A stretch of DNA of 47,503 nt from a virus, in the IMG/VR virus record IMGVR_UViG_3300027849_000015, positions 1 through 47,503 of that record. One strand, given 5' to 3'. Under the pieces are notes generated by a model. It worked only from the letters and a program-made list of their open reading frames with translations, did not search any database and had not been told where the DNA came from. Positions 1 through 9,620 of the stretch are shown piece by piece. A program made the translations under genes and the position numbers. Within the stretch, counting starts at the first letter, position 1. Each line of letters starts with the position of its first letter.

Positions 1-3000
1 ACTGCTGTAGTATCTTTAAGAAAACAAGATAATACTTTAATTGAAAGTAAGACTATACAGCTTATCGCAGGTAAACAGCGTGTTAATTTAGGATTTCTGG
101 TTGACCCTTCGATTGTTACTAGTAGTAATTTTAGGTTACAGATGGATTCCAAAACTAATGGAGGTACTGTTGTGCTTTTCAATGGTGCTGCTAATACTTG
201 GCCTATAGATGCGGGAACCTTGCAAATAATAGGAAGCTATTCTAATAGTTACTCTTACATATTCCACGACTGGGTGGTTACAGGAGCTGGAATTACTGGG
301 GATGATGTAGAAAATAATGATAAGATTGGGGGTTCAGTTGCGGGTTGGACTATAGATGCAGACGCTATATATTCTGGTACTAAAGATACTTCTGGATACA
401 CTACAGGTGCTGGCATTACTTTTGCCTCAGCAGGATCTATACATTCAAAAGACTTTAATATTGATACTTCTGGTAACGCTAATTTCCAAGGTACTGTTAA
501 GATTGGTACTACTGATTTAACGGCAACTAATACCTTAAACACTAATACAACTAAGGCTAATGTTGGTTTAGGTAACGTGGATAATGACTCAACTTCAACT
601 ATACAAAGTGGTACAACTAAGGCTAATGTTGGTTTAGGTAATGTAGATAATGATTCCACCTCAACTATACGAGACGGTACAACTAAGGCTAATGTTGGTT
701 TAGGTAACGTAGATAATGATTCCACCTCAACTATACGAGACGGTACAACTAAGGCTAATGTTGGTTTAGGTAACGTAGATAACAATTCAACCGCAACTAT
801 ACAAAGTGGTACAACTAAAGCTAACGTTGGTTTAGGTAACGTAGATAATACTACAGATGCTTCTGTTCTTTCTACAGCAGCTAGTACAGCACAAAATAAG
901 GCAGATCTTGTAACTTCCGAGCTTAAATCTTCGGGACAACAACTTACTGTCAATGGTTCGGGTAGTCTTGGTAACAATACTAACTTCTCATCATTTACGT
1001 ATGATGGTAGTAACAGTCCAGATGGTTTTGCTGGGTCGTTCTACAAACAGTCTGGATCTGCAACCGTAACCAATAATGATTTACTACCTGTTGATGCTAC
1101 ACAAAAGTATAAGCAGAAAATTTGGATTAAAAGTGGTTCCGAAACAAGTAGATACTACCTCGGAACATACGCGCACGATATTGATGGTAATGGTATTTCA
1201 GCTCCGCAGCATATGTATAGGGCGAACACTTTAACCACCCTTGCACAGGACTTGAATAACGGCGATTCTGTTATGTATTTAACCGACTCAAGTAACTGGT
1301 TGAACACAGGTACAGCAGGAGTAAGTACACATACACGTTCTATTATTTTATGGGACTACTCAAATAGTTTTGGTTATTTATATCCTCCCGAAACTTACTC
1401 AAGACGTTGGTATAGTAACGCTTGGGACCCTGCAGCAATCTCTGGTAATAATATTACTTTACGAACTAGTTGGGCTGGTGGCTTTGTTGCTGCAGGAACA
1501 CAGTTAAGTAATGGTAACGCTGGAGGCACGTACAAGTACAATACAGCAAGTAACTCTTTAACAACCGAGAATTGGGTTGAGAGGGTGGGCTATATTGGGA
1601 CTATAGATTATTCAGGAACTAACGTAAGTAGCAAGTTTCCTCCAGGAACCGCTTATGTTAAACACTTAATGTTGTTGAACCGTAATGCTACTAGTGCTGC
1701 AGAGACTTGGCTAGGAGGTATATCTTACCAACTAGACGTGGAAACTCCTGCAGGCTCTCAGACTAAAGCTGATTCTGCCGTTACACTAGCAGGTACTAAT
1801 GCTAACTCCGCAGATAAAACAGCTGGTGCTGTTGGTGGTTGGACTATAGATTCAGATGCAATATACTCTGGTACTAAAGATACTTCTGGATATACTTCTG
1901 GTGCTGGTATTACTCTTGCTTCAGCAGGCTCTATACATTCAAAAGACTTTTATATTGATACTTCTGGTAATGCTAATTTCCAAGGTACTGTTAAGATTGG
2001 TACTATTGATTTAACCGCAAGTAATACTTTAAACACTAATACGACTAAAACTAACGTTGGTTTAGGTAACGTAGATAATGATTCAACTTCAAGTATACAA
2101 AGTGGTACGACTAAAACTAACGTTGGTTTATCTAACGTAGATAATGAAAGTGGTACAGATACTATAGCTAGGGATAAGGTTAGTGGTGCTGTTGGTGGTT
2201 GGACTATAGATTCTTCTGCAATATACTCTGGTACTAAAGATACTTCTGGATATGCTTCTGGTGCTGGTATTACTTTTGCCTCGGCAGGTTCTATACATTC
2301 AAAAGACTTTTATATTGATACTTCTGGTAATGCTAATTTCCAAGGTACTGTTAAGATTGGTACTACTGATTTAACAGAAGATAATACTTTAAACATTAAA
2401 GGAATGTCTGGATCTGGTATAAATGTGTGTAATCCTGAGTATTCGGATCAAATGGATACGGACGTACCTTTTAGCTCTGCTAGTAATAGTACTCCCGAAA
2501 TATATCAAGGCAATGTTAGTGGTCGTGTAGGTAATATCTTCCGAATCTTGGCTACGGGCTCAGACGCATGGACTTATTTTGGAACTAGTACGACTAATTA
2601 TAACGCACCCATAACTCCTAACCGGAAGTGGTTGATTAGTGCTTGGGTACGCCATAATAGTATTAGTGGTGCTAATGGTCAGCTTTATATGCGCTTTTCT
2701 AATGGTAGTCACATAGTGAAATCGTTTAGCACAGGAAGTATTGGCACCTGGACAAGAGTTTCTGGTGTAATAGATGCTACAACAAACCCCTCTGATTCGT
2801 TCATACTGCGGGCAGATAATGACGCGGGTTCTCAATATATGTACTTTGACGGGATAATGGTTGAGGAATATTTAGGGGACGGGACATTAACAGAGCCTAG
2901 TAATTATGTTAGACCTTTAGAGCGTAGAGATAAAACTTCAGGTTCAGTTGCAGGTTGGAATATTAACTCAACTAAAATATACTCTGGTTCTAGTGTTCCA

Positions 3001-4143
3001 ACTGTAGGTACAAATGGATATACTACTGCAGGTATGATACTTAACAGTAATGGAGATATTAACTCTGAACAATTTAGTATTGTTAATGGTTCTGCTAAGT
3101 TTAGTGGGGCTTTAGCTGCTGATACGGTTGGTGCTTCTCAACTTACTATTAGTACTACAGGTAGTGAGACAGGAAATACCTCTGGTGTAATTATGAATCT
3201 TGACCCTTTTTCACCAGCTCCTATAGCTATACGAGATGCTACAACTGATAAAAATATATTTTCAATCAATGTAGTAGATGGGGAGGCTAAAGCTGTAGTA
3301 AATGGTACTGCTGGTGTTGACTTTATATCTGGTATAAGTTCTATTAGTGAAGAAGTGCTAAAAGCCCTAAACCCAGACTATTTGGGGGAAACTGCTTCTG
3401 GAAATACTACGTATAACCTTTCTTACAGCTCTAGTACTACGTATGTTACTACTCCTACGTTATCAGAAGAAGGTGTTCTTAGTATTAATTTTGATATGAG
3501 TAAACTAAGTACTCCTGTAGTTTTAAATAATAGTGGGTCTTCTCCATATACTAGTAATCAACTACCTGATTGGGAAGTTAAAATATATAGAGGTGTAGGC
3601 CTTTCCGGAACCTTGGTATACCATAGGGTTTTCGAAGGTAATATTTGGGTCAATCATAATAGAGATACACTAGTAAGTACTAAACAGTTCTCTTTATATA
3701 TGCAAGATTCTTTCGTAGATAATGCTGGAACAGCTAATAGTGGTGGTCGATACACGGTAAAAGCTACAAAGAGAGGTGGTGACGGCCTGGTAACTGATGT
3801 ATCTGCCAAGATTAACGTTAAAGCTATAAGCTTTAGTCGGAATAGTCTTGAGTCCGTGACGGGAAGTGGTAGTTTCCCTGAATCTTCTTGGGTAGACAAA
3901 GACACTGGTTTTACAGTTAAAACTGGTAAGGTAGGGGGTACTAATGCGGCTACTTACACTGATACTTTTCCAGATGCTTTTGACCAAATCCACGGAGTAG
4001 CTCTTGCGTATCAATATAATTACGCGAATACAACTAATTATAACAACGCTAAAATACAGAACGTTAGTTCCTCCTCGGTATCTATCCGGTGTGGGGGATA
4101 CGTGAGTGTGTATTACATAGCTACTGGCTATACAGCAATTTAA
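1..4143 (+). CDS. Large tail / host-specificity protein (5' end outside window)
   Basis: The reading frame is open from base 1, so this is the C-terminal part (1380 codons) of a longer protein; the ATG at 142 is internal. It carries three close copies of a module with GGWTID, AIYSGTKDTSGY and SIHSKDF motifs (about 331-530, 1822-2020, 2182-2380) and a diverged fourth (about 2940-3110). This pattern is typical of the C-terminal part of phage J-like central tail-tip proteins. Between modules lie GLGNVDN repeats, common in phage tail fibres. The last roughly 250 residues are beta-rich and have no recognised domain. It probably sits at the tail tip and contacts the host. A tail-fibre-assembly-like gene follows at 15 bases. 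The family call is fairly safe; the exact T5 counterpart is not. Confidence 0.8.
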   Translation, partial: TAVVSLRKQDNTLIESKTIQLIAGKQRVNLGFLVDPSIVTSSNFRLQMDSKTNGGTVVLFNGAANTWPIDAGTLQIIGSYSNSYSYIFHDWVVTGAGITGDDVENNDKIGGSVAGWTIDADAIYSGTKDTSGYTTGAGITFASAGSIHSKDFNIDTSGNANFQGTVKIGTTDLTATNTLNTNTTKANVGLGNVDNDSTSTIQSGTTKANVGLGNVDNDSTSTIRDGTTKANVGLGNVDNDSTSTIRDGTTKANVGLGNVDNNSTATIQSGTTKANVGLGNVDNTTDASVLSTAASTAQNKADLVTSELKSSGQQLTVNGSGSLGNNTNFSSFTYDGSNSPDGFAGSFYKQSGSATVTNNDLLPVDATQKYKQKIWIKSGSETSRYYLGTYAHDIDGNGISAPQHMYRANTLTTLAQDLNNGDSVMYLTDSSNWLNTGTAGVSTHTRSIILWDYSNSFGYLYPPETYSRRWYSNAWDPAAISGNNITLRTSWAGGFVAAGTQLSNGNAGGTYKYNTASNSLTTENWVERVGYIGTIDYSGTNVSSKFPPGTAYVKHLMLLNRNATSAAETWLGGISYQLDVETPAGSQTKADSAVTLAGTNANSADKTAGAVGGWTIDSDAIYSGTKDTSGYTSGAGITLASAGSIHSKDFYIDTSGNANFQGTVKIGTIDLTASNTLNTNTTKTNVGLGNVDNDSTSSIQSGTTKTNVGLSNVDNESGTDTIARDKVSGAVGGWTIDSSAIYSGTKDTSGYASGAGITFASAGSIHSKDFYIDTSGNANFQGTVKIGTTDLTEDNTLNIKGMSGSGINVCNPEYSDQMDTDVPFSSASNSTPEIYQGNVSGRVGNIFRILATGSDAWTYFGTSTTNYNAPITPNRKWLISAWVRHNSISGANGQLYMRFSNGSHIVKSFSTGSIGTWTRVSGVIDATTNPSDSFILRADNDAGSQYMYFDGIMVEEYLGDGTLTEPSNYVRPLERRDKTSGSVAGWNINSTKIYSGSSVPTVGTNGYTTAGMILNSNGDINSEQFSIVNGSAKFSGALAADTVGASQLTISTTGSETGNTSGVIMNLDPFSPAPIAIRDATTDKNIFSINVVDGEAKAVVNGTAGVDFISGISSISEEVLKALNPDYLGETASGNTTYNLSYSSSTTYVTTPTLSEEGVLSINFDMSKLSTPVVLNNSGSSPYTSNQLPDWEVKIYRGVGLSGTLVYHRVFEGNIWVNHNRDTLVSTKQFSLYMQDSFVDNAGTANSGGRYTVKATKRGGDGLVTDVSAKINVKAISFSRNSLESVTGSGSFPESSWVDKDTGFTVKTGKVGGTNAATYTDTFPDAFDQIHGVALAYQYNYANTTNYNNAKIQNVSSSSVSIRCGGYVSVYYIATGYTAI
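547..849 (+). repeat. 66-bp in-frame tandem repeats in tail gene
   Basis: Units start at 547, 613, 679, 745 and 811, each encoding a 22-residue unit built on TTKANVGLGNVDN; the fifth is partial. Two more units (TTKTNVGL-NVDN) lie at 2041 and 2107. The period is an exact multiple of three, so copy number can change without breaking the frame. Confidence 0.9.
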
Positions 4144-4157
4144 TAAGGAATATTAAT

Positions 4158-4613
4158 ATGACAGAAATAAAGAAAAAATATGTGGCTTATGACCCCGAAA
4201 CTTTCGAGTTTCGGGGGTTCTACTCCGAAGGTCGTAAGACTATGCCTACAACAGTTGCTGAAGTAGATAGTACGCTATTCCTGGAACATAAGGGGGAACA
4301 TACACACTACTCCCCCGAAAGGGGTTTCTATACAGTAGTTGTAGAACTTACAGAAGAGCAGCTTAGGGAAGACTTTAAGTGGCAAAGGGAAATTGCTATT
4401 AATGAGTTAACGGTTGAAGTAGCTGGTTTAGTATATGATGCCGATGAAACTTCTCGAAGTAGAATAGCAGATACCATTGTTGCTCTAGAACCTGAGGAAG
4501 AAAACCTCTGGGTTCTTGCAGACAATAGTGTAGTAATGCTTTCTCGGGAGTCATTAGTAAGTGTTTTACGGGCTATAGGAAAAGCCCAGAATAACTTATG
4601 GCTGCAAAATTAA
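4158..4613 (+). CDS. DUF4376 tail-fibre-assembly-like protein
   Basis: A 151-residue protein. The start at 4158 follows AAGGAATATTAAT just after the tail gene stop; longer in-frame starts lie inside the tail gene. The second half (INELTVEVAGLVYDADETSRSR, then WVLADNSVVML) matches the DUF4376 pattern seen in phage tail-fibre-associated and tail-assembly proteins. The first half (YVAYDPETFEFRGFYSE) resembles the N-terminus of such proteins. Its place directly after the tail-tip gene supports a role in tail fibre assembly or attachment. The precise function is unknown. Confidence 0.65.
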   Translation: MTEIKKKYVAYDPETFEFRGFYSEGRKTMPTTVAEVDSTLFLEHKGEHTHYSPERGFYTVVVELTEEQLREDFKWQREIAINELTVEVAGLVYDADETSRSRIADTIVALEPEEENLWVLADNSVVMLSRESLVSVLRAIGKAQNNLWLQN

Positions 4614-4646
4614 AGCCAGTTAGAGAAGTTGTCTTATTATAGGCAC

Positions 4647-4680
4647 AAAAAAGCCCAGACTGTAACAGTCTGGGCTTTTC
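4647..4680. terminator. Bidirectional rho-independent terminator
   Basis: An 11-bp perfect stem (AGCCCAGACTG, loop TAA, then its complement) is flanked by A-run and T-run. It separates the convergent tail (+) and dUTPase-side (-) units and can stop both. Confidence 0.9.
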
Positions 4681-4685
4681 TCATT

Positions 4686-4865
4686 CTACTCGTTTACTAA
4701 ATCATTTAATTTTTGCATTATATTATCTATGGTGAGCTCTTCACCCTGTAACCCCATTAAACCACCTATGTTACCTAATGTGTTTGATAAGCCTTGAATT
4801 TGCTTATTTGCGTCATATAATTCTACTTTTAATTCTTTATTTTCGTTTACGTTTTCGTTTTCCAT
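4686..4865 (-). CDS. Small acidic protein of unknown function
   Basis: A 59-residue ORF starting MENENVNENKELKVELYDAN. Its ATG overlaps the dUTPase stop as TAATG, and it ends just before the convergent terminator, so it is the last gene of the minus-strand unit. It looks helical and possibly coiled-coil in the first half, with a glycine-rich middle. No family recognised. Confidence 0.7.
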   Translation of the reverse strand: MENENVNENKELKVELYDANKQIQGLSNTLGNIGGLMGLQGEELTIDNIMQKLNDLVNE

Positions 4866-5290
4866 TACTTCTCTCCTGTTGAGCCGAAACCACCACTACC
4901 GCGTGAGGTCTCTTTATTAAATTTATCTACATACATAATCTTCTTGTTAAAACAAGGGACTATAACTAATTGTACTACCCTATCCCCTCTAAAAGCGAGA
5001 AAAGGTTCATAGCCTTTATTAAAAAGCTCTAAAAAAATCTCCCCTTGATAGTCGGAATCTATAATACCCACGGTATTAGTCAACTCTATCCCTTTCTTTC
5101 CAGTACTAGACCTAGGCACTACAATACCTACGAATCCTGTAGGTATTTCAACCTTAACACCCGTACCTACTTTAAGCTTCTTACCTACAGGTATTAAAGT
5201 ATCTGTAGATAGTTTTAAATCATAACCTGCGGAACCCTCAGTTCCTATTACAGGTTTTAAATCTTCATGTGCTACTATCATCTTAAGCAT
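4865..5290 (-). CDS. dut: dUTP diphosphatase
   Basis: Hydrolyses dUTP to dUMP and pyrophosphate, keeping uracil out of DNA and supplying dUMP to the thymidylate synthase at 31.9 kb. All five motifs of the homotrimeric dUTPase family are present in order: AGYDL, PRSSTGKKG, GIIDSDYQGEI, GDRVVQLVI and the C-terminal RGSGGFGSTG. Length (141 residues) is normal. I place the start at the ATG at 5290 because AAGGAG lies 8 bases upstream; an ATG at 5281 overlapping the upstream stop (ATGA) and a TTG at 5296 are alternatives. It lies downstream of the flap nuclease, as in phage T5. Confidence 0.95.
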   Translation of the reverse strand: MLKMIVAHEDLKPVIGTEGSAGYDLKLSTDTLIPVGKKLKVGTGVKVEIPTGFVGIVVPRSSTGKKGIELTNTVGIIDSDYQGEIFLELFNKGYEPFLAFRGDRVVQLVIVPCFNKKIMYVDKFNKETSRGSGGFGSTGEK

Positions 5291-6135
5291 TCGCAAAACT
5301 CCTTCATTTCTTTTAAATTATTATTATCTGGAGATGCTATGGCATCTTCACAAAAGCCGGGTAAGTCCATCAGTTCGTAGTTCATTAGTATTAAGTCACC
5401 ACTATTATTAATGTTCTGTACAAACTTTTGCTTACCATCTAAGGGAATTTTATCATAAATATCCATTGCAGAGCCATGCTCTCTTATTAGGTTATACGCG
5501 CGTTTAGCACCAACACCTTCAACACCTGCAACAGAGTCACCAGAGTCACCTTGAAGTACTTTAAGGCTAATAAACTGTTCTGGATCATCACAGCCATGTA
5601 GCTCAAAGAAATTATCAATAGTATACTCTTTCCTAGTTACAAAAGAGAACCTAGATACATCATCTGCTAGTAATAAATCCCAATCACCATCAGAACTTAT
5701 TAACCAAGTATGTTTATACTTGTGCTTAGCTTCTTTTACTACATAAGCAGCCAAGTCATCAGCTTCTACATAAGAAAATCTTAACAATGGGTATTGTTGT
5801 TCTGCTAACTCTAGGGCTTTTTCATACCCCTCAAAGAAAGCCTCTACTTGTGCTTTTTCTTCTTCTGTCTGATCTTTATATTTATCTTTACGACCAATTT
5901 TGTAATCAGGAGATATATCTTTTCTAAACTTAGAGTATTTTTTATCTGCAAGCAATACTACTTGTTTTGCTCCGTAGCTTTTAGCAAAGGACTGTATAGT
6001 GCTAAGGTACTCGGCAGCAAAATCAGTCTTTCCTCGGTGTTTAAATCTAAACGCAAAGTTTAGACAATCAATTAATAATAAGTTTTCTAGTTCGGGGGCA
6101 TTAGCTACTTCATCTAGCTCAAATATTCCAATCAT
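5278..6135 (-). CDS. 5'-3' exonuclease / flap endonuclease (T5 D15-like)
   Basis: Structure-specific 5' nuclease expected to remove RNA primers and flaps during replication. It is 285 residues, close to T5 D15. The family signature residues are visible: an early LLLIDCLNFAFR, the acidic cluster YVEADDLAAY, SSDGDWDLLL, and the helix-hairpin-helix region LQGDSGDSVAGVEGVGAKRA. The ATG overlaps the stop of the resolvase gene (ATGA). The neighbouring resolvase and dUTPase match the T5 D14-D15-dut order. Since the DNA polymerase here lacks its own 5' nuclease domain, this gene probably supplies that activity. Confidence 0.93.
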   Translation of the reverse strand: MIGIFELDEVANAPELENLLLIDCLNFAFRFKHRGKTDFAAEYLSTIQSFAKSYGAKQVVLLADKKYSKFRKDISPDYKIGRKDKYKDQTEEEKAQVEAFFEGYEKALELAEQQYPLLRFSYVEADDLAAYVVKEAKHKYKHTWLISSDGDWDLLLADDVSRFSFVTRKEYTIDNFFELHGCDDPEQFISLKVLQGDSGDSVAGVEGVGAKRAYNLIREHGSAMDIYDKIPLDGKQKFVQNINNSGDLILMNYELMDLPGFCEDAIASPDNNNLKEMKEFCECLR

Positions 6136-6590
6136 ATAAGTACAAGTTCCTCTATGGACTTAGCAGCCAACCACTCTGTAAATAGGTAGATATACACATC
6201 AACATATGTATCTCCCAAATCAGAAGTTAAGCTAAATCTGTTTAATTCTGGTAGCTCTTCGGCCACCGCTATTAGAGGTTTACCCCTATCTTTTTTAAAT
6301 ATTAGAGCTGGCTGACGTCTCATAGTTTCTGCTTCTCTAGTACACTGTTCCCACCACATATATAGATTATTACTTTTGGCACTTAATAAATTTTCCATAA
6401 TAACGGAATCTTTAAAAGACTTACATTCTATACAATAGTAGTAGTGGTTAGTCAGACAGTACAGATCACCTTTCATAGCCCCTGCACCTGACATAGGTAC
6501 TCTATCCCACTTAACACCACACTTATCTGTTAATAGGTCTCTGATTTGATACTCAAATCTTGACCCTTTCTGAGACTGTTTACTACTCAT
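6132..6590 (-). CDS. Holliday-junction-resolvase-like PD-(D/E)XK nuclease (T5 D14-like)
   Basis: A 152-residue protein with the layout of archaeal Hjc-type resolvases: KGSRFEYQIRDLL (first acidic residue in helix 1), RVPMSGAGAMKGDLYC (the GD acid) and CIECKS (the E-x-K pair). It is expected to resolve branched recombination and replication intermediates before packaging. It lies between the D13-like and D15-like genes, the place of D14 in T5. The C-terminal half is less conserved. A function as a restriction-type nuclease is less likely given the context. Confidence 0.8.
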   Translation of the reverse strand: MSSKQSQKGSRFEYQIRDLLTDKCGVKWDRVPMSGAGAMKGDLYCLTNHYYYCIECKSFKDSVIMENLLSAKSNNLYMWWEQCTREAETMRRQPALIFKKDRGKPLIAVAEELPELNRFSLTSDLGDTYVDVYIYLFTEWLAAKSIEELVLI

Positions 6591-6861
6591 CTGCCCAATC
6601 TTTAAGAGCTTTCTTTGCCATAAATAGCTCCCCTTTTAGTTTTGTTATTTGAGCATCTATAGCTATTAGTACAGAAGCTACAGGAGCATTTATTCTAATA
6701 CTAGAAGTATGTGTGTACTGGCAATCACTCTTAAAGCCCGTATCATAAGTGCACTCTACAGTATCTAGCAGTGATACCCTTTCCAGCTGTTCTCTGGCTT
6801 CTGCGATCATATACTTGATACTTACTATTTGTTTTGTAAGTTGTGTGATGTTACTATTCAT
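6583..6861 (-). CDS. Small protein of unknown function
   Basis: A 92-residue protein overlapping both neighbours by 8 bases. Predicted mostly helical at both ends (ITQLTKQIVSIKYMIAEARE and the C-terminal AQITKLKGELFMAKKALKDW), with a central strand-like part carrying two cysteines. It is sandwiched between the Rad50-like and resolvase genes, so it probably works with recombination proteins. No family recognised. Confidence 0.75.
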   Translation of the reverse strand: MNSNITQLTKQIVSIKYMIAEAREQLERVSLLDTVECTYDTGFKSDCQYTHTSSIRINAPVASVLIAIDAQITKLKGELFMAKKALKDWADE

Positions 6862-8692
6862 TATCTAACCTCGATATATTATTTTCCTTAATAACACTAA
6901 TAACATCTGCTAGTGGGTGTGTATACCCATGAGATACTACGATGCTATTTAGATTATTTTCTCTTAAAAGAACCTCTATAAGAGTATTCTTACCCTGTTC
7001 GTCTAGAACCGACACCACTTCGTCTAAAAATAATAAGTTAATGTCTACTTTACTAATAGAAGTCATAAGCTTTCTTACTGCTAATAATGTAGCAGTATTT
7101 ACTTTGTTAAACTCTCCACTAGATAGCGATTTTATATCTACAGTGTGTCCGCCTTTATGCACTTTTAAAGCTAATTTGGTATCTTCAATTCCAAAACTTA
7201 GAGCAAACTCTCCGTCTGCTAGTACTTGTAGATACTTATTTATTAGCTCTTCAAATACTTTAACCATAGACTCAATCTTATAAGATATTAGACCCTTATT
7301 GCCCATAGCATTTGCAAGTACATCTGTTCTAGCCAGTAATATTTGTGCTTGTGACAGTTTAGATTCGTTTTCTGTTAGTTCTTCAGTAAACTTATTAAGT
7401 TGCTCTTTTTGGAACTCTATAGTAGCATTACTAGCTATAACTTTAGCGTTATCTTCTTGAGCTAACTTAATCTGAGACTTCTGAGAAAGTATATCGGTTT
7501 TAAGCTGCTTAATAGTCTTTGTTAATTGATCAAGATCTCGTAAGTCCGTAGGTTTTGTGCTATCTAACTTGGCAGCAGCATTATTAGATTGATTAGTAAA
7601 TGTCTCATAAGATTTATACTTAATATTAAGAGACTTTTCAACCTTAAGTGCTTGAGTAGCTAACTCTACGTCAGCTGCTATACTTGTAACATCAGCAGTA
7701 CGTGCGCTTAGGACAGCGTCAGCGGAAGCTAGCATCTCTGCTTTATTTCCAACTTCGAGTGTATGACCACATGCATGACAATTTTCTTTTATTGCAGCGA
7801 CTATATCTCTATCCTTTTTAGCTATTTTCTCAGCCGCTTTTAATGCAGCGACTTTTGTACTTATTTCCTGACTTGCTGCTCTGGCGCTATCTAATCCACA
7901 TGTGTTATCTACGGCTACGTCTACTTGATTAGCCATAACATTCTCATAATCTTGAATAACGGATATATTATATTTTACTAATGAGTTATGTTCGGTGATA
8001 TTTGCAAGCTCGGATTGCTTAACCAAAAGGACAACTTCCTTATCGTTATCAAACTCAGGAACTATGCAGGGTTGTTGTACTTCAGGTATTAAGCTGTTTT
8101 TTTGTAACCACCCTTTAATAACTCCAAGCGCTCCTTGTACAGTAGCCACATCGTCCTTCGCTGACCTAACTGCCTCTTTAAGTGTTTTTTCGGCTTCGAC
8201 ATATTTTGATAATCCTAATAAAGAAATTAAAAATTTCTTTCGATTAGCATCAGTTGCACTTAAAAAGTCCAAGCTACTAACCATTGATTGATATACTAAT
8301 TTAGTAAATGTACTAAAATCCATTCCTAACAAGTTTTCTAAATCTTTATATGTCTGGGTAGTTGTATGTCCAGAAACATCTACTCCATTTTTAAGTAATT
8401 TAACTTTAGTAATAGTATTAACTATTTTTTCCAGTCTATACGTGTCTTGATCAATAGTAAGCTCTACATAACCGCTGTATCCTTTAATATCTGTATATCT
8501 ATTGGGTATGTCTGCTTTCTTAATGCCTCTTGAGTTTTTATTATATAACAGTTCTTCTAGTATGCCGGGTATGGAACTCTTACCATGTCCGTTAGGCCCT
8601 ACTAGTTGGGTAACTGGCTCAGAAACTTCAAAGATATTATCTTCTCCATAACTAAACATATTATTAAACCCAAACTTATTGATCGTTATCAA
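6854..8692 (-). CDS. Rad50/SbcC-like recombination exonuclease ATPase subunit (T5 D13-like)
   Basis: A 612-residue SMC-type ATPase that should pair with the Mre11-like gene just upstream to process DNA ends in recombination-dependent replication. It has Walker A GPNGHGKSS at residues 32-40, long coiled coils, a central zinc hook CHACGH at about 305-310, the ABC signature LSSGEFNKVN and Walker B LLFLDEVVSVLDEQG near the C-terminus. Its size is close to T4 gp46 and T5 D13. It overlaps the D12-like gene by 17 bases. Confidence 0.95.
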   Translation of the reverse strand: MITINKFGFNNMFSYGEDNIFEVSEPVTQLVGPNGHGKSSIPGILEELLYNKNSRGIKKADIPNRYTDIKGYSGYVELTIDQDTYRLEKIVNTITKVKLLKNGVDVSGHTTTQTYKDLENLLGMDFSTFTKLVYQSMVSSLDFLSATDANRKKFLISLLGLSKYVEAEKTLKEAVRSAKDDVATVQGALGVIKGWLQKNSLIPEVQQPCIVPEFDNDKEVVLLVKQSELANITEHNSLVKYNISVIQDYENVMANQVDVAVDNTCGLDSARAASQEISTKVAALKAAEKIAKKDRDIVAAIKENCHACGHTLEVGNKAEMLASADAVLSARTADVTSIAADVELATQALKVEKSLNIKYKSYETFTNQSNNAAAKLDSTKPTDLRDLDQLTKTIKQLKTDILSQKSQIKLAQEDNAKVIASNATIEFQKEQLNKFTEELTENESKLSQAQILLARTDVLANAMGNKGLISYKIESMVKVFEELINKYLQVLADGEFALSFGIEDTKLALKVHKGGHTVDIKSLSSGEFNKVNTATLLAVRKLMTSISKVDINLLFLDEVVSVLDEQGKNTLIEVLLRENNLNSIVVSHGYTHPLADVISVIKENNISRLDNE

Positions 8693-9620
8693 TTATTATA
8701 TCCTTAAATAGAGTTATATAATCTTTTAGTTCTTCCATAGGAATTTCTTTGACTTCTACTAAAAATTCTGCTAACTCTTCAGCTATATCACCACTCATAT
8801 TAAGTGTTGGGGGAGCTGATATATCTTTTGTAATTTTCTTATCTAATAACTCAGAATTCTCTACAATAGCTAATTCTTCTAAACTACCTTCCAACTCATA
8901 TATTGTATAGTGGAACGTAGTAGCTACCATATCTATTGCCTTCGAGACTGTTTTTCTAACAAGCTGAGGTAAACACAACTCATACCACTGATGACTGTTG
9001 TTATCAGTGTCAATAATAAAATAGCCGTTAGTACCAGAAGGAATATTCCTATGAAAGGAAGTGCTAAAAGGACTACCAGGGTATAGAATATTAAGCTGGC
9101 TATTGGTAAAAGAATGTAGGTCTCCAGCAAATACTTTATCGTATGCATTAAATTTCTCCAAATCTACTTCAGGTTTAACATGTGGAGGTATTTCTCCACG
9201 CACGTGTGTTACAGCTATATCACTTTGAGGTACTCCCCAAGATTTATTGTGTAAGATGTTATACGGAATATAATCTATGCCGTCAATGGTTTCAAACTCT
9301 CGTACAACTCTAACATTTAAGTCTTGTAACATATCACTAATATGTCGGTAATTATCCAACTTTTTAGTGTCCATCTCATGATTACCCGCAATCATGATGA
9401 TAGGTTTATGTATTTTTGATAAGAATGTGTACATCAAGCCTACTTCTTCTAGTGAAGGTTTTGCTACGTCCAAGAGGTCACCACCAAATATATGATAGTC
9501 ACAATCAATATTATTTAATTCTTCAGCAAGCATTATAAATCTATTATATTGCCACTCCCTAGGAACATTCTTCTGACCTAACTTAATATGTTGATCAGCT
9601 GTAAAACATATTTTACTCAT
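8676..9620 (-). CDS. Mre11/SbcD-like nuclease subunit (T5 D12-like)
   Basis: A 314-residue calcineurin-type metallophosphoesterase. Metal-binding motifs run in order: FTADQHIKLG near residue 9, FGGDLLDV, AGNHE, THVRGE and AGDLHSF. It should form a complex with the Rad50-like protein downstream and cut DNA ends with Mn2+. The order, D12-like then D13-like, follows T5. The C-terminal 100 residues probably dock onto the ATPase. Confidence 0.95.
   Translation of the reverse strand: MSKICFTADQHIKLGQKNVPREWQYNRFIMLAEELNNIDCDYHIFGGDLLDVAKPSLEEVGLMYTFLSKIHKPIIMIAGNHEMDTKKLDNYRHISDMLQDLNVRVVREFETIDGIDYIPYNILHNKSWGVPQSDIAVTHVRGEIPPHVKPEVDLEKFNAYDKVFAGDLHSFTNSQLNILYPGSPFSTSFHRNIPSGTNGYFIIDTDNNSHQWYELCLPQLVRKTVSKAIDMVATTFHYTIYELEGSLEELAIVENSELLDKKITKDISAPPTLNMSGDIAEELAEFLVEVKEIPMEELKDYITLFKDIIIDNDQ

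Noticed and set aside
547-849. CRISPR-like repeat array
   Set aside because: Units are contiguous, in frame with a tail protein, and lack unique spacers.
255-977. Long antisense ORF in the tail gene
   Set aside because: It mirrors the in-frame 66-bp repeats; low-complexity shadow of the real gene with no ribosome site.
8933-9148. Antisense-frame hydrophobic ORF within the D12-like gene
   Set aside because: Lies inside a strongly conserved nuclease gene; composition is a shadow effect.
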